Shown here piece by piece: positions 25,101 to 35,179 of a DNA stretch of 48,945 bases (the first letter of the stretch is position 1; each line of letters opens with the position of its first letter). The position numbers and the translations under genes are program-made. The notes under the pieces are model-generated. The model was not told where the DNA came from and did no database searches. It was given only the letters and a program-made list of their open reading frames with translations. Source of the DNA: an uncultured Shewanella sp. (GTDB taxonomy: Bacteria > Pseudomonadota > Gammaproteobacteria > Enterobacterales > Shewanellaceae); assembly GCF_947495455.1 (NCBI RefSeq), contig NZ_CANLZC010000035.1, forward strand, positions 1 to 48,945. Reading direction: 5' to 3'.

Positions 25101-25355
25101 GGCAACATGTTTGTTAAATGGTCACAGAAAAACGCCACCAAAGGAAACGCACCTGTTAACGAACCACTGGCACAATTCTGTTAAAGGCAACATGTTTGTT
25201 AAATGGTCACAGAAAAACGCCACCAAAGGAAACGCACCTGTTAACGAACCACTGGCACAATTCTGTTAAAGGCAACATGTTTGTTAAATGGTCACAGAAA
25301 AACGCCACCAAAGGAAACACACCTGTTAACGAACTGCCAGCACGATTCTGTTAAA
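25101..25355. repeat. Three 85-bp tandem repeats copying the hemW 3' end
   Basis: Units start at 25101, 25186 and 25271 and are nearly identical; the third has drifted at its end. Each begins GGCAACATGTTTGTTAA and ends GAACCACTGGCACAATTCTG plus TTAAA, the same sequences that form the last codons of hemW from about 25058, but with 42 extra bases between them. Read in the hemW frame a unit would encode GNMFVK...VNEPLAQFC and a stop. Since 85 is not a multiple of 3, each unit is in a different frame, so these are not alternative protein ends. Confidence 0.92.
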
Positions 25356-25385
25356 AGAAACATTTTGAAACACTTGGTAACAAAT

Positions 25386-25415
25386 AAAGCTCAACATTAA
25401 GTTTGAGCTTTATTA
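25386..25415 (+). terminator. Intrinsic terminator after the hemW repeat array
   Basis: AAAGCTCAA and TTGAGCTTT pair around an 8-base loop, followed by ATTATTATA. It probably ends the yggS-to-hemW transcripts and lies just before the DUF885 gene. Confidence 0.65.
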
Positions 25416-25447
25416 TTATAGGGCCATTGAACATAACAAGGCCCATC

Positions 25448-27298
25448 ATGAAGACATCGACTAATTTAAGCATTCTAGCTCTGTCTATTTCACTCACCTT
25501 TTCCACAATATCAATATCTAGTCAAACAAGCCTAACTGACTCCCCTGCTAATGAGGTTATTAGCAATATCGCCGCTGAAACTGAAACAGAAAAAGCCAAT
25601 GCGCTTTTTGAAGCCATTTTCATGGAAGAATTGATGACAGATCCCATGGAACAAACGCGCTTAGGCATGAAAACCCATTATGGTGAATGGGGTGACGTAG
25701 GAGAAGCTGCCGATAATGAAAAAATAAAACGAGCTAAGCAACATTTACTTCAATTAAATCAAATTAACCCACAAAAACTGGATAAGCAAACTTTACTTAG
25801 CTTTCAGCTATTGACTCAAAAACTAAAACAACAAATTGCCAATGATCAATGGCGTTATCATACCTATCCTGTGAGCCAAATGAGGGGCTCACATGCAGGC
25901 ATGGTCTCTTTTTTAATTAACCATCATACAATAGACAGCTTTGAAGATGCTAAAGCCTATATTAGCCGTCTAAATGCCATGCCAAAACGCTTAAGTCAGG
26001 TTGAAAACCAATTAAAAATAAGAGCGAATAAAGGCATTATCGCTCCAAGTTTCATTTTTCCCTACGTCATTTCAGACAGCCAAAATATCATTACAGGTTT
26101 TCCCTTTGATGATGGCGCGCCCAATGTCCTTTGGCAAGACTTTAGTCAAAAAGTTAAGGCATTAAATCTAGCTCAAACCACAGAAGCAGCATTATTGGCT
26201 TCAGCTAAAAAAGCATTAACAAAAAAAGTTCAACCCGCTTACAGTCAGTTTATTCGCTATATTAATCAACTCAGTAAACGCAGTAATAATGAAGCAGGTG
26301 TCTGGAAATTCCCACAAGGGGATGATTTCTATGAAGCAGCTCTAGCTAAGACAACCACAACTCAGTTAACGGCAGATGAGATCTATCAAATTGGATTATT
26401 TGAAGTCGAACGTATTCATGATGAAATGCGTGGCATAATGAAAAAAGTGGGCTTTAAAGGCACGCTACAAGACTTCTTTGTTCACATGCGAAACGATAAA
26501 TCATTTTACTACCCTAACACAGAGCAAGGTAAAAATGATTACTTGCATGATGCAACCGCACTTATTGATAATATGGCGTTACGGCTTGATGAAAGCTTTA
26601 AAATCAAACCTAAGGCGCCGTTAATCGTAAAAAGAGTAGAAGCCTTTAGAGAAAAATCAGCAGGTAAAGCCTTTTATAACACCCCTTCAGCCGATAGTAC
26701 ACGCCCTGGTATCTATTACGCTAATTTATATAAAATGGAAGCTATGCCAAAATATCAAATGGAAGCACTAGCTTATCATGAAGGCATTCCAGGGCATCAC
26801 ATGCAATTAGCCATAGCACAAGAACTGAAGGGGATCCCTAAATTCAGAAAGTTCGGCCGCTATACTGCCTATATCGAAGGTTGGGGACTCTACAGTGAAT
26901 ATTTTCCTAAGGAAATGGGGCTTTATTCCGATCCTTATTCCGATTTTGGTCGCTTGTCTATGGAATTATGGAGAGCCTGCCGACTGGTTGTCGATACAGG
27001 GATCCATCAAAAGAAATGGACACGAGAGCAAGGCATTCAATATTACGTGAATAACACACCCAATGCTGAATCTGATGCAATAAAAATGGTTGAGCGTCAC
27101 ATTGTGATGCCTTCTCAAGCCACGGCTTATAAAATTGGTATGCTAAAAATCCTTGAATTACGCCAAAAAGCGCAGCAAGCATTAGGTGATCAATTTGATA
27201 TTCGTGATTTTCATACATTGGTGTTAGCCAACGGTGCACTACCACTGAATATATTAGAACAACAAGTCGATCATTGGATTCAAGTAACCCAGAACTAA
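25448..27298 (+). CDS. Exported DUF885 protein, probable metallopeptidase-like hydrolase
   Basis: 616 residues from ATG 25448 (AAGG upstream). The frame opens earlier with a TTG at 25403, but the ATG start gives a proper signal peptide, KTSTNLSILALSISLTF, so the mature protein is periplasmic or secreted. The family signature YHEGIPGHHMQLAIAQEL (about residues 442-459 of this start) carries an HExxxHH zinc-site pattern, and GWGLYSEYFPKEMGLY and AYKIGMLKILELR follow as usual. DUF885 proteins are about 580-620 residues and some hydrolyse peptides; the substrate here is unknown. It is monocistronic, bounded by terminators. Confidence 0.88.
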   Translation: MKTSTNLSILALSISLTFSTISISSQTSLTDSPANEVISNIAAETETEKANALFEAIFMEELMTDPMEQTRLGMKTHYGEWGDVGEAADNEKIKRAKQHLLQLNQINPQKLDKQTLLSFQLLTQKLKQQIANDQWRYHTYPVSQMRGSHAGMVSFLINHHTIDSFEDAKAYISRLNAMPKRLSQVENQLKIRANKGIIAPSFIFPYVISDSQNIITGFPFDDGAPNVLWQDFSQKVKALNLAQTTEAALLASAKKALTKKVQPAYSQFIRYINQLSKRSNNEAGVWKFPQGDDFYEAALAKTTTTQLTADEIYQIGLFEVERIHDEMRGIMKKVGFKGTLQDFFVHMRNDKSFYYPNTEQGKNDYLHDATALIDNMALRLDESFKIKPKAPLIVKRVEAFREKSAGKAFYNTPSADSTRPGIYYANLYKMEAMPKYQMEALAYHEGIPGHHMQLAIAQELKGIPKFRKFGRYTAYIEGWGLYSEYFPKEMGLYSDPYSDFGRLSMELWRACRLVVDTGIHQKKWTREQGIQYYVNNTPNAESDAIKMVERHIVMPSQATAYKIGMLKILELRQKAQQALGDQFDIRDFHTLVLANGALPLNILEQQVDHWIQVTQN

Positions 27299-27304
27299 AA
27301 AAGC

Positions 27305-27331
27305 AAAAGGGGCATTAAAAGCCCCCTTTTT
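27305..27331. terminator. Bidirectional terminator between DUF885 and LysR genes
   Basis: AAAAGGGGC and GCCCCCTTTTT pair around a 7-base loop, with A and T tracts on the two sides, between convergent genes. Confidence 0.9.
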
Positions 27332-27335
27332 CACT

Positions 27336-28280
27336 TTATGGCTTTCTTTTCGCGTAAAGTTCTTTGTATTTTTCATCCCAATAAGGCGGGGTGCCAATGT
27401 GCCCTTTAATAAACTCAATAAAGGCGCTCACCTTAGGCGCTAAATGTTTGCGTCTTGGATATACAGCTTGTAATGGTAAATGTTGCGTTAATTGCCAATC
27501 ACTAAGTAATGGCACTAAAGTGCCTTTTTCGATTTCATCTTCAAGTAAATAGCTAGCTAAATAAACCACTCCTAAGCCATTGATCGCTGCAGACTTTAAG
27601 GCTGGAGCATTATCAATACGGAAATTACCTGATACACCGATCTCACAGTAATCATCACCTTGCTTAAATTGCCAAGTACTGTGCTCATGCCACTCACCTT
27701 GATAAACCAAACAATTATGATCCACTAACTGTTCAGGTCTTGCTGGCCTGCCATGTTTTGCTATGTATTCTGGCGATGCCACTAATAAAAATTGGCATTT
27801 CATTAAAGGACGAGCCACCATGCCTAAAGGCAGTTGTTCCGATAGGGTCAACAATAAATCAAGCCCTTCGCTAACAATATCCACTTTATGATCTAATAAA
27901 CTCACCTGTAATTCTAATTCAGGATGCATTTCCATAAACTTTGGAATAGCAGGAATAATGTGCATCGAACCAAAAGACTGAGAAATGCCAACCTTTAATA
28001 AACCACGTGTTGCATCATTTAAATTATGCACACTCGCAATGGCTTGATCTGCATCCCTTAATAACTCTTCTCCTTGAGAGTATAATAACTCACCCGCTTC
28101 GGTAAGACTTAAACTTCGAGTGGTTCGCTGAATAAGCTGAACACCCAATTTATGCTCAAGATCGGCAACTTGAGTACTCACTTTAGATTTAGAAATACCC
28201 AACTTTCTCGCTGCAGCACTGAAACTGCCAGCTCGGGCTACATGGGTAAAAATAGCGATAGGTTCCAACAGTTCTAACAT
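27336..28280 (-). CDS. LysR-family transcriptional regulator
   Basis: 314 residues. The N-terminal helix-turn-helix (IFTHVARAGSFSAAARKLG, then SKSKVSTQVADLEHKLG, QLIQRTTRSLSLTEAGE) is of the CrgA/YafC-like LysR type. The effector domain covers about 90-295 (VGISQSFGSMHIIPAI, LVYQGEWHEHSTW, VVYLASYLL). The C terminus is slightly extended and basic. No divergent target gene is adjacent: upstream is a 347-bp empty region and then the end of glsB on the same strand, so its regulon cannot be guessed. Confidence 0.9.
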   Translation of the reverse strand: MLELLEPIAIFTHVARAGSFSAAARKLGISKSKVSTQVADLEHKLGVQLIQRTTRSLSLTEAGELLYSQGEELLRDADQAIASVHNLNDATRGLLKVGISQSFGSMHIIPAIPKFMEMHPELELQVSLLDHKVDIVSEGLDLLLTLSEQLPLGMVARPLMKCQFLLVASPEYIAKHGRPARPEQLVDHNCLVYQGEWHEHSTWQFKQGDDYCEIGVSGNFRIDNAPALKSAAINGLGVVYLASYLLEDEIEKGTLVPLLSDWQLTQHLPLQAVYPRRKHLAPKVSAFIEFIKGHIGTPPYWDEKYKELYAKRKP

Positions 28281-28627
28281 TTAAATTGCCTTAAAGTCTT
28301 TACAGCACTAAAGATGCATTAATTCTTATGTATACCCATAGCATATGATGATAATCCATTGACTTATCATTCAGATGAGAACTTTATTTCAAAAAATCCG
28401 CTTTTTCGAAAATCAGTAAACTATATGAATAGGCAGTGATAATGTTTCCAGTATACCAAACTATTCCATTAACACATAAATAAGTGTAAAAACAAACCAA
28501 TATACTCATTCATATGTAAACATTACATGATTATTAAGTATGGATAAAGTCAAAATAAAGTAATAGTAAAGCAGAGGTAAAGCCCAAAATAATTGAGCTT
28601 AACACGGTATGACTTTTTACAATCAGT
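28281..28627. other. Spacer between the LysR gene and glsB
   Basis: 347 bp, AT-rich, without coding frame, clear hairpin terminator or known operator. It holds the LysR promoter by necessity. Confidence 0.4.
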
Positions 28628-29542
28628 TTAAAAAATAGAGCGTCCTAATCCTTGACACAAAGCTTCTAGCGCTGCAGTTCCCGCTAAAGAGTTACCATTT
28701 TTATCTAATTCCGGTGACCAAACACACACAGCTAAATCACCAGGGATCACGGCAATAATTCCGCCACCAACACCACTTTTACCTGGCATTCCAACACGAT
28801 AAGCAAACTCTCCAGCTCCATCATAAAGGCCTGACGTTGCTAATAGCGCATTCATTTGCCGTGTTTGAACTTTAGTCATTAATTGCTCACCAGTGGCGCT
28901 TTTTCCACCGTTTGCAAGATATAACATGGCGCGAGATAAGTCTGCACAACTCATCCGTAATGAGCAATAATGGAAATAACTTTGTAAAACAGTGTTAACA
29001 TCATTATTGAAATTACCAAATGACTTCATCAAATAAGCAATTGCTGCATTTCTTGCACTGTGCTGATATTCAGAAGCAGCCACTTTTTTATCGTAACTAA
29101 TACTAGGGTTTCCACATAATCCCCTAACCACTTCTAACATTCTGTGTTTTGGCGCACCCAAACGAGATTGTAATAAATCCGCAATCACTAAAGCACCCGC
29201 ATTAATGAAAGGATTTCGTGGCAAGCCCCTTTCAAGCTCAACTTGCACGAGAGAATTAAAAGATTGCCCAGAAGGCTCTTTACCGACTCTTGACCAAATT
29301 TCGTCTTCACTATAATGGCACAATGCCAGAGTTAAACTGAACACTTTTGAGATACTTTGTATCGAAAAAGGCTCTAAATAATCCCCTGCACCAATTGTCG
29401 TACCATCAATCGATGTAACCGCAATACCCAATTTATTCGCATTCACCTTGGCTAAAGCGGGAATATAATCAGCAACCTTGCCTTGTCCAAGTAACGGCCG
29501 AACAGTATCCATAACCTGCTCTAACAAGGCCAACTCAGGCAT
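28628..29542 (-). CDS. glsB: Glutaminase
   Basis: 304 residues from ATG 29542, which overlaps the yggL stop (TAATG) and has GGTGGAG just upstream; a TTG at 29554 is in frame but would overlap further. The beta-lactamase-like fold shows the Ser-x2-Lys catalytic pair in [12 protein letters not shown], then [27 protein letters not shown], and the C-terminal [13 protein letters not shown]. It hydrolyses glutamine to glutamate and ammonia. It is the last gene of a trmB-yggL-glsB group, coupled to yggL. Confidence 0.95.
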   Translation of the reverse strand: MPELALLEQVMDTVRPLLGQGKVADYIPALAKVNANKLGIAVTSIDGTTIGAGDYLEPFSIQSISKVFSLTLALCHYSEDEIWSRVGKEPSGQSFNSLVQVELERGLPRNPFINAGALVIADLLQSRLGAPKHRMLEVVRGLCGNPSISYDKKVAASEYQHSARNAAIAYLMKSFGNFNNDVNTVLQSYFHYCSLRMSCADLSRAMLYLANGGKSATGEQLMTKVQTRQMNALLATSGLYDGAGEFAYRVGMPGKSGVGGGIIAVIPGDLAVCVWSPELDKNGNSLAGTAALEALCQGLGRSIF

Positions 29543-29868
29543 TAACTCCACCAAATATCATAAAGCTCACTCACTTCAACGTTTGAAACTGCCTTATCAG
29601 CCCAAAACGCCGTCACAGCAGCTCTATCATCTTGGGTACATTGACCGATTTTTTGAGTCGCAATAATCCCTTCCCATTCCTTATGACCGCCACCATGAAA
29701 ACCTAATTTTCTTGGTTCAATGACATCATCAACAAATTGATCAACAATTAAATCTATTTGCTCCTCAGACACTGAATCATCAAAAGTCCAAGTGATATCA
29801 AATCCAAACTCTTGAAATTCATCAACGCGCAATTTCTTGCGTAAGCGGCGACTACGATTTGCGGCCAT
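29542..29868 (-). CDS. yggL: YggL family 50S ribosome-associated protein
   Basis: 108 residues, normal length. The basic N terminus ([19 protein letters not shown]) and the [15 protein letters not shown] segment are the family signature. E. coli YggL binds the large ribosomal subunit; the precise role is not settled. It stands 23 bp downstream of trmB and overlaps glsB by one base, so all three genes are likely one transcript. Confidence 0.9.
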   Translation of the reverse strand: MAANRSRRLRKKLRVDEFQEFGFDITWTFDDSVSEEQIDLIVDQFVDDVIEPRKLGFHGGGHKEWEGIIATQKIGQCTQDDRAAVTAFWADKAVSNVEVSELYDIWWS

Positions 29869-29891
29869 AATATGACTCCTATATAAAAAAA

Positions 29892-30608
29892 TTAGCTAAT
29901 GCGTTCAAACATCAAATCCCATACACCATGGCCTAAACGATGACCTCTCGCCTCAAATTTAGTTAAAGGCCTATGCTTCGGTCTTTCAACACATGTTCCC
30001 GTGACTGACAGATTCTTATAACCTGAAGCAGCATTCATCACTTCTAACATATGTTCACTGTAATTTTCCCAATCGGTAGCTAAATGAAACACACCACCAA
30101 TCTTGAGTTTACGACGAATAAGTTCTGCAAATTCAGGCTGAACAATACGACGTTTATGATGACGCTTTTTATGCCAAGGATCGGGAAAGAAAAGCTGAAC
30201 GCCAGCAAGTGAGCCATCTTTAATGCTATGCTCTAAAACTTCAATTGCATCGTGATGGTACACTCTCAAATTAGTGACTTCTGCCATTGCCGCATCGGCT
30301 AAACAGGCTCCGACTCCTGGCTTATGAACTTCAATACCAATAAAGTTTTTATGAGGTGCCGCCTTTGCCATTTCAACCAAGGACGCGCCCATACCAAAAC
30401 CAATTTCAAGTACAGTATCAGCATCTCGACCAAAAACATCTACCAGTGAAATAGGCTCAGGCGTATAGCTTAGCCCCATAATCGGCCATTGTTGTTCCAT
30501 CGCTTGAGCTTGGCCTTTTGTTAGCCTACCTTCACGTAAAACAAAACTTCTCACTTTTCGAAGGTATTTACCTTCCTCATTAAATTCAGCGGTCGTTACA
30601 TCGCTCAT
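29892..30608 (-). CDS. trmB: tRNA (guanine-N7-)-methyltransferase
   Basis: 238 residues from ATG 30608, which has GAGGA at good spacing; the frame extends eight codons further up without a site. The SAM-binding motif is [16 protein letters not shown], followed by [12 protein letters not shown], the catalytic-region [17 protein letters not shown] and a C-terminal [17 protein letters not shown]. It makes m7G at position 46 of the tRNA variable loop. It is first of the trmB-yggL-glsB group and divergent from mutY. Confidence 0.96.
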   Translation of the reverse strand: MSDVTTAEFNEEGKYLRKVRSFVLREGRLTKGQAQAMEQQWPIMGLSYTPEPISLVDVFGRDADTVLEIGFGMGASLVEMAKAAPHKNFIGIEVHKPGVGACLADAAMAEVTNLRVYHHDAIEVLEHSIKDGSLAGVQLFFPDPWHKKRHHKRRIVQPEFAELIRRKLKIGGVFHLATDWENYSEHMLEVMNAASGYKNLSVTGTCVERPKHRPLTKFEARGHRLGHGVWDLMFERIS

Positions 30609-30840
30609 TAGCGTCCTCGGCCTAGATAACAATAAGATTAAAAAAGGGCATTATCCAAAGTTAATCGAACAGTGCAAGAAATATGTGAGACTCCATGCTA
30701 GGGTCAGTCTCCCAAAGCGTTTAAAACCGAACATTATAAATGAAACATCTTTAAAATTATACTCGATGCCTTGTGCAATCCTTATCCTACTATGACTTTT
30801 GACTCTTGTGCTAAACAAGAGTCGCAGTTACACTGCGCGA

Positions 30841-31905
30841 ATGAAAACAACTCCCCTTTTCTCAAAGCGAATTGTCGACTGGTATGACATTCACGGTCGC
30901 AAACAATTGCCATGGCAGTTAAATAAGACCCCCTATAAAGTTTGGATTTCAGAAATCATGCTACAGCAAACTCAAGTAGCTACTGTTATTCCATATTTCA
31001 ATCAATTTTTAGCACGCTTTCCCGACGTCCTTTCATTAGCGAATGCGGAGCAAGATGAAGTATTACATTTTTGGACAGGTTTAGGTTATTACGCGAGAGC
31101 CAGAAACTTACACAAAGCAGCGCAACAGATCAGAGACAAATTCAATGGGCATTTCCCAACTGAATTTCAACAAGTATTGGATTTACCCGGCATAGGGCCC
31201 TCTACTGCTGGCGCAATCTTATCTTTATCTCTTGGCCAACATCATGCCATTCTAGATGGAAATGTAAAACGAGTACTTGCACGCCACGGCGCAATTGCGG
31301 GTTGGCCAGGGAAAAAACCTGTTGAACAAGCATTATGGACATTGAGCCATGAGCATACACCAAAAGACAATGTGCAAAAGTATAATCAAGCCATGATGGA
31401 TATTGGCGCAACGATTTGTACTCGCTCTAAGCCTAACTGCCCTATTTGTCCTGTCGCAATAGATTGCAAAGCCCAATTAAGCGGCAAACAAAGTGAATTT
31501 CCCGGTAAAAAGCCCAAAAAGCCCCTTCCTGAAAAAGTCGCTTGGTTATTGGTAATGACATATCAAGATCAAGTGTTATTAAATAAAAGACCCCCTGCTG
31601 GTATTTGGGGTGGCCTATGGTGCTTTCCCGAGTTTAAAACAAAAAAACAGCTCAATGAGTACCTAGTTCAAGAGAATATCACTTTCGACAACGAAATCGA
31701 ATTACCCGGTTTTAGGCACACTTTTAGTCATTTTCACCTCGATATTCAGCCCATTTTTATTGCTGTTTCAGGGCAAAAAGATCACCGAGTAATGGAACAA
31801 AATACCTCACTCTGGTATAACTTACCCAATCCACAAAAAGTTGGTTTAGCCTCAGCCACCGAGCGAGTTTTAGCCAGCTTACGTTCTATTTTAAATGAGG
31901 AATAA
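30841..31905 (+). CDS. mutY: Adenine DNA glycosylase MutY
   Basis: 354 residues from ATG 30841; a frame upstream to 30799 lacks a site. The sequence has the catalytic Glu in [14 protein letters not shown], the helix-hairpin-helix [18 protein letters not shown] with the catalytic Asp in [12 protein letters not shown], and the iron-sulfur loop C-x6-C-x2-C-x5-C ([17 protein letters not shown]). The C-terminal NUDIX-like domain ([12 protein letters not shown]) recognises 8-oxoguanine. It removes adenine mispaired with 8-oxoG. yggX follows after two bases, an order conserved in gammaproteobacteria. Confidence 0.96.
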   Translation: MKTTPLFSKRIVDWYDIHGRKQLPWQLNKTPYKVWISEIMLQQTQVATVIPYFNQFLARFPDVLSLANAEQDEVLHFWTGLGYYARARNLHKAAQQIRDKFNGHFPTEFQQVLDLPGIGPSTAGAILSLSLGQHHAILDGNVKRVLARHGAIAGWPGKKPVEQALWTLSHEHTPKDNVQKYNQAMMDIGATICTRSKPNCPICPVAIDCKAQLSGKQSEFPGKKPKKPLPEKVAWLLVMTYQDQVLLNKRPPAGIWGGLWCFPEFKTKKQLNEYLVQENITFDNEIELPGFRHTFSHFHLDIQPIFIAVSGQKDHRVMEQNTSLWYNLPNPQKVGLASATERVLASLRSILNEE

Positions 31906-31907
31906 AC

Positions 31908-32186
31908 ATGGCTCGCACTGTCAATTGCGTCTATTTAAAAAAAGAAGCTGAAGGTCTTAGTTTTCAACTTTATCCAGGCGAACTGGGTAAACGGATCTTC
32001 GATAATGTGAGCAAAGAAGCTTGGGCCTTATGGCAAGCCAAACAAACTATGCTTATCAATGAAAAAAAGCTCAATATGATGAATGTGGATGATAGAAAAC
32101 TCCTTGAAGAACAAATGATCCGTTTTTTATTTGAGGGAAAAGACGTCGAAATCGAAGGTTTTGTTCCTCAGCAAAAGAAAGATTAA
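31908..32186 (+). CDS. yggX: Fe(2+)-trafficking protein YggX
   Basis: 92 residues. The opening [16 protein letters not shown] holds the conserved cysteine at position 7, followed by [18 protein letters not shown] and the C-terminal [11 protein letters not shown]. It protects iron-sulfur enzymes against oxidation. In E. coli the gene is in the SoxRS regulon and cotranscribed with mutY; here it starts two bases after the mutY stop, consistent with one operon supporting the iron-sulfur glycosylase. Confidence 0.95.
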   Translation: MARTVNCVYLKKEAEGLSFQLYPGELGKRIFDNVSKEAWALWQAKQTMLINEKKLNMMNVDDRKLLEEQMIRFLFEGKDVEIEGFVPQQKKD

Positions 32187-32207
32187 CTTTATTCGCCCTA
32201 GATGAAT

Positions 32208-32256
32208 GAAGGAATAATACTTGGTAGTTGGACTATACACGATATCTTATTCCTTC
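32208..32256 (+). terminator. Long-loop hairpin after yggX
   Basis: GAAGGAATAA (32208-32217) pairs perfectly with TTATTCCTTC (32247-32256) across 29 bases and is followed by CTTTTAAAA. It is a plausible end of the mutY-yggX transcript, though the loop is unusually large. Confidence 0.4.
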
Positions 32257-32387
32257 CTTTTAAAACACACTGACTCTCAACTTAAGAGATTCACTCCATA
32301 AATGGGTTACTCATGATTTATTGCACTTTGTAACTCGTTTCTACCATGAAATCGCTTTAGCAATACCCGTGATACTTTTCGTTCTTT

Positions 32388-32840
32388 TTAAAGGGATAAT
32401 TTAAACCCTTCATGACTCGCTTTAAATCCTAAATTCTCATAAAAACGCAGCGCATCAACTCGTGCTTTATTTGAGGTGAGTTGCACCATATTACATTTTC
32501 TTTGCTTCGCTCGCTCAATCGCCCATTTAAAAATCTGGGTGCCCAACCCTTTTCCTCGATGGGCTTTATGAACTCTGACTCCTTCTATTAAACAACGCCA
32601 ACTGCCAATATATGTTAAATAAGGAATAAAAGTCAGCTGCAACATGCCTAGCACTTCCCCTTGCTCTTCCACAATAATTAATTCATTATTTTCATTCTTT
32701 ATAATCGCCTCAAAAGCTAAAAGATATTTAGGATTAAGTGGATTCTTACCATCTTCACGTAACTTTCCCAACGGATCATCAAACAACATTTTCACCAAAC
32801 AATCTAGATCTTTTCGTTCAGCTTGCCGAAATGACAACAT
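32388..32840 (-). CDS. GNAT-family N-acetyltransferase
   Basis: 150 residues covering one GNAT domain. The acetyl-CoA-binding motif is VRVHKAHRGKGLGTQIFKWAIERAK split by the usual R/Q-x-x-G-x-G pattern; MLQLTFIPYLTY gives the preceding strand and LRFYENLGFKAS the C-terminal motif B. It has AAGGA before the ATG. The acceptor (small molecule or protein) cannot be told. It is single and lies between yggX and a divergent unknown exported protein. Confidence 0.88.
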   Translation of the reverse strand: MLSFRQAERKDLDCLVKMLFDDPLGKLREDGKNPLNPKYLLAFEAIIKNENNELIIVEEQGEVLGMLQLTFIPYLTYIGSWRCLIEGVRVHKAHRGKGLGTQIFKWAIERAKQRKCNMVQLTSNKARVDALRFYENLGFKASHEGFKLSL

Positions 32841-32985
32841 ATTCGCCTATCCTTTAAAAAAGAAACATAATATCAGAGTATTAACTAGAAAGAAAAAGAC
32901 AATAATACCTAAACAAGATCCATTGATTTATTTTTACGATAAACTAAGTTTAAAAACAAGCTTTATCATTAGGTGAGAATGTTCA

Positions 32986-33609
32986 ATGAAAAACTTATAT
33001 TCATCTTATTTTATATCGGCTTTTTTATTCCTAATAATTGGCCACCCCCAAGCCAATGAAACACATACTCTACATCAATTTTTATTATTCGAATTCAATA
33101 GTCATGACCATTCATCTCAACTTATCTCCCATTTTCAAAAAATATTATTAGGATTAAATTATAGAGAAATAAAAGTAGTCAAAGATAACGCGAGAAAAAA
33201 TAGCAAAATTAGAAGCACTCCATTTCCTGTTTTTGCCAATATTGCCCCTTATAAGCCAACAAGCATTCCTACCAGAAGTATCCTTTTCATGCAAAGCAGT
33301 ATCCACGATGTCTTTCATGAAAGACGATTTGACATTATAACAACTGCTTATCAATTACAACAGAAAAGAATAGCGATTACAGCATTACCCAATATTCATG
33401 TTTGGCGAGATAGTAAAGGTAACATATGGACAATTAACCATAGAAGACTAGCCAGCATTATACTTGCTGGTAATATCGATAAAATTCCCGTCACTTGGAT
33501 AAGTCAGAAGACATTAGATAAGAATAGATTTGAGTTTACAACGAAAGTTAAAGGAAAAAGCATAGACGCTTTTTTAACAAAAAATCTTATTATGACTATT
33601 AGTCACTAA
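32986..33609 (+). CDS. Exported protein of unknown function
   Basis: 207 residues. Residues 1-24 form a signal peptide (SSYFISAFLFLIIGHPQANE, cleavage probably after QANE or QA). The mature part is basic and rich in Ile, Asn and Lys, without cysteines, repeats or a recognisable domain. It includes NIHVWRDSKGNIWTINHRRL, a strand-turn pattern. I do not recognise a family. Upstream is a GNAT gene on the other strand; 182 bp downstream is a DUF1566 gene. The AT-rich composition and position at the edge of the accessory stretch suggest lineage-specific DNA. Confidence 0.7.
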   Translation: MKNLYSSYFISAFLFLIIGHPQANETHTLHQFLLFEFNSHDHSSQLISHFQKILLGLNYREIKVVKDNARKNSKIRSTPFPVFANIAPYKPTSIPTRSILFMQSSIHDVFHERRFDIITTAYQLQQKRIAITALPNIHVWRDSKGNIWTINHRRLASIILAGNIDKIPVTWISQKTLDKNRFEFTTKVKGKSIDAFLTKNLIMTISH

Positions 33610-33790
33610 CACAGATTTTGTTTATTTTATTATGACAAGGACATGATCATAATCTATAAAGATATATGTTTTTATTCATGATGGAATATAACAATATTGC
33701 CATAGCTTTACACTCAGCATACAGAAGTTTAATCGTATAAGTTTTATCATAATCAGTAACTCACCCCCTTGATATTCATAAGGCCACATT

Positions 33791-35086
33791 ATGACAATGA
33801 CTTTCATGAAATCCCTTATTTATTCCAGTATGCTGATGTTAACTAGCACACAATTTGCTCATGCTCGGCCTCAACCTCCAAAACAGCCTAAATTTGACTT
33901 TATTAGTATTCCTATAGAAAACCCCAACACGGAAACAATTAACCAATTTCCCTTAGTCGATACAGGCCAAGTGACCACTTTTAATAACTACAATGCCATC
34001 AAAGCCCCACAAAAAGGGAATGCTTTTTATGGGCAAGATGCACAACATATCAAAAATAAACCGTCTTATACCAATAATCACGACGGCACAATCACCGACA
34101 ATGTCACAGGTCTACAATGGCAACAATCATTTGAAGTCATGAGCTATCAACAAGCAATAGATAAATTAAAACATTTTAACCTTGCTAATCACACTGATTG
34201 GCGCCTACCCACCATTAAAGAAGCCTATTCATTGATGCTTTTTAATGGAGTGGACATTAGTGCAAAAGATATGTCAAAAGCGGGTCAACACCGTAAACCT
34301 TTTATCGATATCAATTATTTTGACTTTGAATATGGTGCAAATGGCAGGCGCCCCATTGATGTGCAAATGCTCACTTCTACGGTTTATCAAGGGACAACAA
34401 TGGGCGGTAATCAAACCCTCTTTGGTGTTAACCTCGCTGATGGCCGTATTAAAGGTTATCCCTTAATGGATCCTCGCACCCGCACTGGAAAAATGTATAC
34501 CGTCAGGTTTGTTCGAGGTAATACAAACTATGGTAAAAACCATTTTCAAAATAACAAAGACGGCACCATCTCAGATCTTGCCACAGGGCTAATGTGGCAG
34601 CAAAATGACAATCAACAAGCCATTTCTTGGCAAAGTGCTTTAGAACTGGCTCAAGCTCGTAATAAAGAAAACTATCTGGGCCACAATGACTGGCGATTGC
34701 CCAACGCTAAAGAATTACAAAGTATTGTCGATTATAGCCGCTCACCCAGCGCCACACATTCACCGGCGATTAATCCACTCTTTAATGTGACCTCTATTAT
34801 CGATGAAGGCGGTAAGAAAAACTATCCATTCTATTGGACATCCACAACCCAGCAAAATCAACAAGGTGGCGGATCAGCAGTATATGTGTGCTTTGGTGAA
34901 GCATTAGGATTCTTTAAGCCTCCTATGTCAAAAGGGGCACCAAAACTGGAAGATGTCCATGGTGCAGGGGCGCAGCGCAGCGATCCTAAAGTAGGTAAGG
35001 CCAGTGATTTTCCACACGGTTTTGGCCCTCAAGGCGATGTGAGACGCATTGACCACTATGTTCGTTTAGTGCGCGATATCAATTAA
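33791..35086 (+). CDS. Exported protein with two DUF1566 (Lcl C-terminal) domains
   Basis: 431 residues. After a signal peptide (MKSLIYSSMLMLTSTQFAHA) there are two copies of the DUF1566 pattern. The first spans about residues 95-245, with NHDGTITDNVTGLQWQQ, then NHTDWRLPTIKEAYSL. The second spans about 255-430, with NKDGTISDLATGLMWQQ, then GHNDWRLPNAKELQSIV and YWTST. The domain is found in surface and secreted proteins, including the Legionella collagen-like adhesin, and shares a C-type-lectin-like/formylglycine-enzyme-like fold. The molecular role is unknown. It converges with a beta-propeller-like protein gene. Confidence 0.85.
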   Translation: MTMTFMKSLIYSSMLMLTSTQFAHARPQPPKQPKFDFISIPIENPNTETINQFPLVDTGQVTTFNNYNAIKAPQKGNAFYGQDAQHIKNKPSYTNNHDGTITDNVTGLQWQQSFEVMSYQQAIDKLKHFNLANHTDWRLPTIKEAYSLMLFNGVDISAKDMSKAGQHRKPFIDINYFDFEYGANGRRPIDVQMLTSTVYQGTTMGGNQTLFGVNLADGRIKGYPLMDPRTRTGKMYTVRFVRGNTNYGKNHFQNNKDGTISDLATGLMWQQNDNQQAISWQSALELAQARNKENYLGHNDWRLPNAKELQSIVDYSRSPSATHSPAINPLFNVTSIIDEGGKKNYPFYWTSTTQQNQQGGGSAVYVCFGEALGFFKPPMSKGAPKLEDVHGAGAQRSDPKVGKASDFPHGFGPQGDVRRIDHYVRLVRDIN

Positions 35087-35096
35087 TGTTTTGATT

Positions 35097-35130
35097 CAAC
35101 CTAAAGGGCATGTCGCAGCCCTTTAGGTTG
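35097..35130. terminator. Strong hairpin terminator between convergent genes
   Basis: CAACCTAAAGGGC and GCCCTTTAGGTTG form a perfect 13-bp stem with an 8-base loop. The T tract is weak on both sides, but the position suits both flanking genes. Confidence 0.75.
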
Positions 35131-35179
35131 AACATTTCTTACTCATATCAGAAACACTTCAAAAAAACTTCAAAAGAGT

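Noticed and set aside
25101..25355. CRISPR-like look of the hemW tandem array
   Set aside because: The full 85-bp units are identical, with no variable spacer, and the sequence derives from the hemW end.
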